NCBI GenBank assembly: GCA_027579435.1
Contig: JANBPK010000079.1
Coordinates: 1 to 11,423 of the forward strand
DNA: 11,423 bases
DNA from: Candolleomyces eurysporus
Taxonomy: Eukaryota; Basidiomycota; Agaricomycetes; Agaricales; Psathyrellaceae
Reading direction: 5' to 3'
The position numbers and the translations under genes are program-made. The notes beneath the pieces were generated by a model. The model ran no database searches. It was not told the origin of the DNA and saw only the letters and a list, made by a program, of their open reading frames with translations. Below are positions 6,478 to 11,423 of this stretch, in pieces; within the stretch, counting starts at the first letter, position 1; the number at the start of each line of letters is the position of its first letter.

Positions 6478-9400
6478 ATGGGACTTATCCGCCGACAGGC
6501 ACAAAATTGCGCTCTACCAAGCTTGCCTCCTACCATGCCCGTGAGTCGCCAGAACCCACCAATATCCTCAATTTCTGTCGGAAAAAAGCCCATGGCGTAC
6601 CCGAACCAGCAGCAGACCCAGCAGCAGCCTCCAAAGAGCGCCAGGGCAGCGTCAAAGGCACCGTTGGGCTATGCAGCGACTCCCCAGGGCCAGCAGCAAG
6701 GACAGCAGCCCCATCGACATCCATCGCCCCCGTCTTCCAACGCCAGTGGCGCGCAGAAGAGCCGGCAGTCGAGCCAGAAGGGAAAGGCCAATGCGAACAA
6801 GATCTGGAGCACCAGCACCACTGAGGAGCGAGAGCGAATCAAAGAGTTTTGGCTTGGGCTCAGCGAGGACGAGCGCCGGAATCTCGTCAAGATTGAGAAG
6901 GATACCGTTTTGAAGAAGATGAAGGAGCAGCAGAAACATAGCTGCAGTTGTGCTGTATGTGGTAGAAAGAGGTGCGACCGTCGGCCTTGTATTTATTATT
7001 ATTATCTCTCTAACACCCAGCCCTGCTACAGAAACGCCATCGAGGAAGAACTGGAGGTACTGTACGATGCTTACTACGAAGAGCTAGAACAGTACGCAAA
7101 CCTCCAGCAGCGCTATGTCATGTCCGGCGGAACAATGGCTCCCCCTCCAGGGCCAGGACCCTTCCCGGGCAGCGTCGAGTTGGACAAGAACGGCGCTGTC
7201 GTGTCTCCAGCACCTGTCGCACAGCAGCGGTCCAGGGGAGGTAAGCAGCGGACACGCCCGAAGCACCCGCCGGAAGAGGAGCAAGATGTGGACGACGACG
7301 AGTACGAAGAGGATGAGTACGAGGAAGATGACGAGGAGGAAGACGAGGACGACGAGGACGACCCTGTGCAGCAACGAAAGGAGAGCAGCGGCGGTGGCGG
7401 AAGCGGCCTGTTTAATCTCACCACCACCGGCAAGTCTGTTCCATTTCCTTCGACCGACCGCTGACACGCATCTGCAGGGCCAGGTAACATCCTCACCGTG
7501 GCCGATGATCTGTTAAAGAACGACGGCCAAAAGTTCCTTGAGATGATGGAGCAGCTAGCGGAACGCCGAATGCAGCGAGAGGAGGAAGCTGCCGCAGAGA
7601 TCGAGGAGTCCAGCGACGATGATCAAAGCGACGTTGATGGCGAAGAAGGAAGTGACGTCGGCGACGAGGGCGACGAGGATGCCGATGATCTTAGTGACGA
7701 GGACGAAGGGGACGATGATGATGACGACGCTGAAGAGGTGCGTGCGGATCTCTTTCTGGCACACGACAAACAACTTACACCCTTTCAGCTTCCCATGACC
7801 GAGGAGGAAAAGATGGAAGAGGGCAAGAAGATGTTTTCCATCTTTGCCGCGCGGATGTTCGAGCAGCGGGTGCTGCAAGCCTACCGAGAAAAGGTCGCGC
7901 AAGAACGTCAACAGCAACTCCTTCGCGAACTCGAAGACGAGGACAAGGTCACCAAGGAGCGTGAAGCGAAGAAGCAGTCTCAGAACCAGAAGAAGAAGGA
8001 TAAGAAAAAGTGGGCTTCATCGCTAATTCCCCTCCCCGGCTCCTGCTTACCCGTACCAGGCAGCAGAAACTTCAGAAAGAGGAAGAGAAGGCGGCACGTG
8101 CAGCCGAAAAGGCCGCAGAAGAGGCTGCACAACGGGCGGCACAACAAGCCGCTGAAGAAGAGAATAGGAAGAGGAAGGAAGAGGAACGCACCAGACGTGA
8201 AGCAGCTCGCAAGGCTGCTGACGAGGAGAGGACACGCCAAGCAGAGGAGAAGAAGAAACGGCAACAGGAAGAACGGGAACTACAGCAGGAGCGGGAGCGT
8301 AAACGAAAGGAGAGGGAGGAGAAGCAGAAGCGGGAACGTGAAGAGAGGGAACGCAAGGCTAGAGAGGAGAAGGAAGCCAGGTTGGCGAAAGAGCGTGAAG
8401 AGAGGGCTGAACGCGAACGCGTTGAACGGGAACGACGAGAGAAGGAGAAGGAGGAGAAGGAGAAGGAACGGCAGGAGCGAGAGAAGAAGTTGGCTAAGGA
8501 GAAGGAGGAGCGAGAGGCAAAGGAGAAGGAGAAGCAGGCCGCTCAGCAGCGTGCAGCTCAAGCGAACGGCGTTGGCAAGCAGCCCAGCCGCCAGAATGCT
8601 GTCGCGTCCTCCTCATCTCCTTCCACCCCTGTCAAGCAAGGTGGTCCATCGAACGCTATGCAACGATCTCCCAACACCAGTGTCGGAAACAATGTGAACG
8701 GCATGGGCCAGAAGAAGCCAACCAACAAGCCTCAACTGTCGATTCCTTCTGGCCCTTCTGGTCAAGGTCCTCGCCCACCACCGCTCTCCCAACCTCCTCA
8801 GCAACAAACTCCCCACCGACCGCCCCTTCCCCACATGCACTCACAACCTGGTCCTCCGATTCTGCCTCCTCACCTTCCACCTCAGGCTCAGAACCCAATG
8901 ATGTTCATCCAGGGTCAAGCGCAGGGTGGGCCGATGATGGTCCCTCAAGCAATGTCACCTCGGATGCCGAATTTTGGTCCCATTCCCAACTACTCTTTCA
9001 ACAACCCGAACTTGCCCTCTCATGGCCCTGGTGGACCTCTACAGCAGCCTGGCATGCCTCGTGGATTCCCTGGAGCACCTGGCTTTGATCCGTCATTCAA
9101 CCGGGGACCGCCTCTCGGTGTAAATCTGAGTCTGAACAGCATCCCCAGCTCTGNCACCTGCTGTCCCTTCACCCATCGGACCTCCTTCGAAGCCCAAGAC
9201 GCCTCTGGCTCCAACACCTTCGAGTGCAGTGCCTGCACCGATGCTCGCGCCTGGTATGGGTCGTCGTGGATCCGCGCCGCTGGATAGCAGCAGTTCCAGC
9301 AATGGACCTGGACCTATCACGCGACCTGCGCCTATCGCTCGACCGACGACAACGGCCAGCACGAGCACGAACGGTGAGGGACTTAGCTCAGGATCTGGAT

Positions 9401-9958
9401 CGCCTGTGCGGCGTTCACCGAGCCCCAAGATTCTTGGATCGTCTGCCTTGGCTGCTGATGACGATGAGGTTGTTTCCGCACCAGCTCGCCGAGCTCCTGT
9501 ACCGATTGGAACGACGCTTGGGATTGGGAGTGCAGCTCCTGGGTCTGTATGGGGAGCTTCCCCATCGAGTCCTCGAACAATTGGCAGTGGGCTCATTGGC
9601 GCTAATGGCCCATGGGGCCCTCCTNGGGCCAGCTGGTTCTGCCGCACCTGGATTCGGCGCACCTGGGCGTCCTGGTCCAGGTGGTAGCAATGGTGCTCAC
9701 CCACCAACACCCATCCAACCGCCACTTCCCTTCCTCCAGCAGCAGCTGCATGGTGGAGCAGGAGGACCTGGGGGAAGCGCTCACCCGCCTCCTTCGCTGG
9801 GTGGCTCTTCTATGTGGGGGCCTAACAGCGCAACTCCGGATTGGTCTCACCCTCTTCCCCCTCCAGGATCTGCTACTGGCTTCTTCCCGCCTCATCATCT
9901 GTTCGGCATGCCGCAGCATAATGCTGCTGCCTCGTCTGGTAACCAGTCTGCCAGTTGA
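6478..9958 (+). CDS. NST1: NST1 family stress-response protein, complete, three introns
   Basis: NST1 is a large, mostly disordered fungal protein linked to salt-stress tolerance; its biochemistry is unclear. Exons are 6478-6971, 7032-7429, 7478-8009 and 8060-9958, giving 1106 residues when the N's at 9154 and 9625 are left out (3321 nt, exactly in frame). A Gln/Pro-rich N-terminus leads to the conserved block from residue 108 ([18 protein letters not shown]), a CxCxxC motif at 156-161 and, after intron 1, [20 protein letters not shown]. Next come an acidic stretch (about 243-275), [20 protein letters not shown], a second acidic stretch (338-385), a charged block starting [13 protein letters not shown], about 160 residues of Glu/Arg/Lys coiled coil (476-635), and a Pro/Gly/Ser-rich tail. 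The start is uncertain: in-frame ATGs at 6478, 6535 (best -3 A, CC context) and 6592 all precede the conserved block. Confidence 0.92.
6972..7031 (+). other. NST1 intron 1: 60 nt, length 3n, no in-frame stop
   Basis: The donor is AG|GTGCGA, a perfect CTAAC branch site sits in TCTCTAACACC, and the acceptor is CTACAG. Splicing joins the [10 protein letters not shown] motif to [19 protein letters not shown], as in other fungal NST1 proteins. The intron is 60 nt with no stop in frame, so an unspliced message would insert 20 residues and stay open. Confidence 0.9.
7430..7477 (+). other. NST1 intron 2: 48-nt GC-AG intron
   Basis: The only junction that keeps the frame and yields [19 protein letters not shown] uses G|GCAAGT as donor, which matches the GC-AG donor consensus, and TCTGCAG as acceptor. 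CTGAC at 7461 fits a branch site. No GT near the expected boundary has the right phase; the nearest in-phase GT (7394) would remove a family-like LFNL segment. Unspliced reading meets TGA at 7462. Confidence 0.8.
8010..8059 (+). other. NST1 intron 3: 50 nt
   Basis: The donor is AAAAA|GTGGGC, a CTAAT branch-like site is at about 8021, and the acceptor is TACCAG. Splicing makes [19 protein letters not shown] and connects the charged block to the coiled coil in a new frame. Without it the frame runs into an Arg-rich translation unlike the family. Confidence 0.88.
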
Positions 9959-10456
9959 ACGTGCCGTGTTTTTTTGAGCATCCCCCTTCGTTTATTGTTG
10001 TTCATGTTACTCTACTCTTCAATCGTTTCCATGATGATTGGCACCGTCTCACTCCCTGTCTAACTGTTCGAACGTTCTTCATTCAATACGCTCTCGAATG
10101 CAACCTTAGCTTTGTTTCGTCTTCGTCCTGATCAACCGNTTTTTTTTTCTTTTCTTTATTCCATTCATACATACACTCACTCACTATTTTTTGCCAATCG
10201 TCTGCCTGATCACTGTTACCGTTACCATCGAACGTCTACTCTACCATCGTCCACTGTCTTTTTATCAATAACCATGTCGGCTTGAAATTGTCCACCTCTG
10301 ATTGGCGGGTCGTTTAGGATCGTGAGAGCTACCTGCCTTTGGTGGCAAAGAATCCGGACAGACCCGGGGAGCCATCAGTGAACCCGAAAAACGCGCCCCT
10401 CGCTGCCAAAACCCCGTTCCACTCAAAATACCTTTTCCTCATCCTCCCCTCCCCAA
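9959..10456. other. NST1-QCR2 intergenic region: 3' UTR and promoter
   Basis: This tandem intergenic region of 498 nt holds the NST1 terminator region and the QCR2 promoter. It contains a T9 run preceded by N (10139) within a pyrimidine-rich stretch, CT-rich sequence to about 10270, and three CCAAT/ATTGG motifs. No further gene is seen. Confidence 0.6.
10301..10305 (-). promoter_or_regulatory. CCAAT box upstream of QCR2 (with two more at 10037 and 10194)
   Basis: ATTGG at 10301-10305 (CCAAT on the minus strand) lies 152 nt before the QCR2 ATG. Further copies are at 10037-10041 (minus) and 10194-10198 (plus). In yeasts and moulds the HAP complex activates respiratory-chain genes through CCAAT, so three copies here fit. 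Binding is inferred from motif and position only. Confidence 0.45.
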
Positions 10457-11214
10457 ATGTTCGCAGCTAGAGTATCGGCAGCGCGCAACGTCCAGCGCGT
10501 AGCGCGGTCCTTTTCCACCGCTGTGGAAAGCAGTGGTGTCAAGGTCGCTGCCGTGGATAACAACGGACCCACGTCGTCCCTGACCGTTCTGGTGAAAGCT
10601 GGCAGTCGGTATGAGTCCCAGGCCGGTCTTGCCAATGCTCTCAAGAACTATGCATTCAAGGTGTGCTGCCATGTACCTGTTGAGAGGATTGTGAAGGCTT
10701 ATGGGTTGTGTAGAGCACTGCTAAGCGTACGGCTTTGGGAACTGTCCGGGAGAGCGACCTCTACGGCGGTGTCTTGACCTCGACTCTGGGACGGGAGCAC
10801 CTTGCTTTGACTGCTGAATTCTTGCGGGGAGACGAGTGCGTATTGCTGAATTTTTTGCAGAATTACTGGCTGATTTTTGTGATTATTAGAGCTTTCTTCC
10901 TTGACGTCTTGTCCTCGTTCGTTACCTCCGCCAAATTCACTCGACATGAATTCCAAGAATACGTTGCACCACTCATCGAAGGCGACGCTGCAGCCGCCGC
11001 CTCGAACCCAGCCATCCTCGCCATCGAGTTGGCCCACCTCATCGCCTTCCGACAGGGTCTAGGCGCATCGCTCTACGCCCCTTCGCACCCCCACTTCGGC
11101 TACAAGGANGTGCAAGACTACGCCTCCTCCGTGTTCACCAAGGACAACATTGCTGTCATTGGCACCNACGTCGACCNNTTATCGTCTTTACTTGGCTCAA
11201 GCACAGGAAATTAG
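10457..11214 (+). CDS. QCR2: Ubiquinol-cytochrome c reductase core protein 2, 5' part; frame breaks near the end
   Basis: Core protein 2 of the mitochondrial cytochrome bc1 complex (complex III) is an inactive M16-peptidase-fold subunit on the matrix side. The first 20 or so residues (MFAARVSAARNVQRVARSFS) are Arg-rich without acids, a typical mitochondrial presequence. Exons are 10457-10660, 10714-10835 and 10890 onwards. Introns are 10661-10713 (GTGTGC/TGTAG) and 10836-10889 (GTGCGT/ATTAG). The spliced protein reads ALKNYAFKSTAKRTALGTV, then REHLALTAEFLRGDEAFF, then SSVFTKDNIAVIGT, all characteristic of fungal Qcr2. After N's at 11167, 11177 and 11178 resemblance ends and a TAG follows at 11212. 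Only about 204 family-like residues of an expected 420-450 are present. The stop is probably a sequence artefact rather than the true end. Confidence 0.92.
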
Positions 11215-11423
11215 GCCCTTTAAATTGCAGTAAACTGCAGTAAACGTCAGAAGCCGGGACTACCCGAGCGTACGTACGTGTGCTTGAAAGGCTGGCGGTG
11301 CCGATGAGAAGCCCTTCGAAGTGAACTAATGTTAAGGTGCTCCAGTTGGTTCTGATACTTGGCAAGGCCTTCTACAAGCAGTGTACAAGCCTTTCTTGCA
11401 GGCCGCACCTCCCTGTTGAACCT
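11215..11423. other. Window end; expected QCR2 continuation not recognisable
   Basis: The second half of QCR2 should lie here, but no frame gives a family-like sequence. It contains a near-perfect tandem 10-mer (11225-11244) and a CGTACGTACG palindrome at about 11269. Possible explanations are low-quality contig-end sequence, a misjoin, or a long intron. Confidence 0.4.

Noticed and set aside
6216..6593. Minus-strand 125-codon frame over the NST1 start region
   Set aside because: No family resemblance or splice context; it overlaps the NST1 5' end antisense.
7113..7496. Minus-strand 127-codon frame with long serine runs
   Set aside because: It is the antisense shadow of the Asp/Glu codon repeats of NST1.
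8072..8561. Minus-strand Ser/Leu/Phe-rich frames opposite the NST1 coiled coil
   Set aside because: They are antisense readings of repetitive Glu/Arg/Lys codons and have no independent signals.
9093..9725. Minus-strand 210-codon frame across two N's
   Set aside because: It lies opposite the NST1 Pro/Gly-rich tail; Gly/Ala/Pro-rich sense codons leave the antisense frame open by composition, and it relies on N's being real bases.
10735..10860. Unspliced reading of QCR2 intron 2 as coding (Leu/Phe/Ile-rich segment)
   Set aside because: The segment is intronic: donor GTGCGT and acceptor ATTAG join GDE to AFFLDVL exactly as expected for the family.

Overview
This window looks like nuclear DNA of a filamentous basidiomycete, most likely an agaricomycete. 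Introns are short (48-69 nt) with GT(R)NGT-type donors and CTNAY-like branch points. The recognisable proteins are fungal: a Faa-type acyl-CoA synthetase, an NST1 family protein, complex III core 2, and a single-pass membrane protein of a type common in agaricomycetes. A Rhizoctonia/Ceratobasidium-like origin is my impression only. Both ends fall inside genes.

Layout. 1-667 (minus) is the 5' part of a long-chain fatty acyl-CoA synthetase gene with one 55-nt intron. 668-4207 has no gene I recognise. It holds a possible multi-exon hypothetical gene (1477-2835, plus), fragmentary reading frames to about 3036, a mirror-image pair of CCAAT boxes (3251-3267) upstream of a small ORF with a good start context (3383), and a G-rich tract. 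4208-5349 (minus) encodes a membrane protein with a beta-rich ectodomain, one TM helix and a proline-rich tail carrying a PPxY motif; its 5' end is unresolved. 5581-6477 is the divergent intergenic region between it and NST1. 6478-9958 (plus) is a complete NST1 gene with three introns, one of them GC-AG. 9959-10456 is intergenic and carries three CCAAT boxes. 10457 onwards (plus) is QCR2, core protein 2 of the cytochrome bc1 complex, whose frame is lost near a cluster of N's just before the window ends.

The genes do not form a functional cluster. Lipid activation, stress response, a surface protein and respiration are ordinary neighbours in a fungal chromosome. The most useful results are the gene-model corrections. 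Four single N's inside coding sequence (4889, 4995, 9154, 9625) each break the frame and appear to be inserted pad characters, because leaving them out restores family-like proteins. NST1 needs a GC-AG intron and a stop-free, length-3n intron to be read correctly. I see no CRISPR array, tRNA, rRNA or intact transposon, and no convincing new system.
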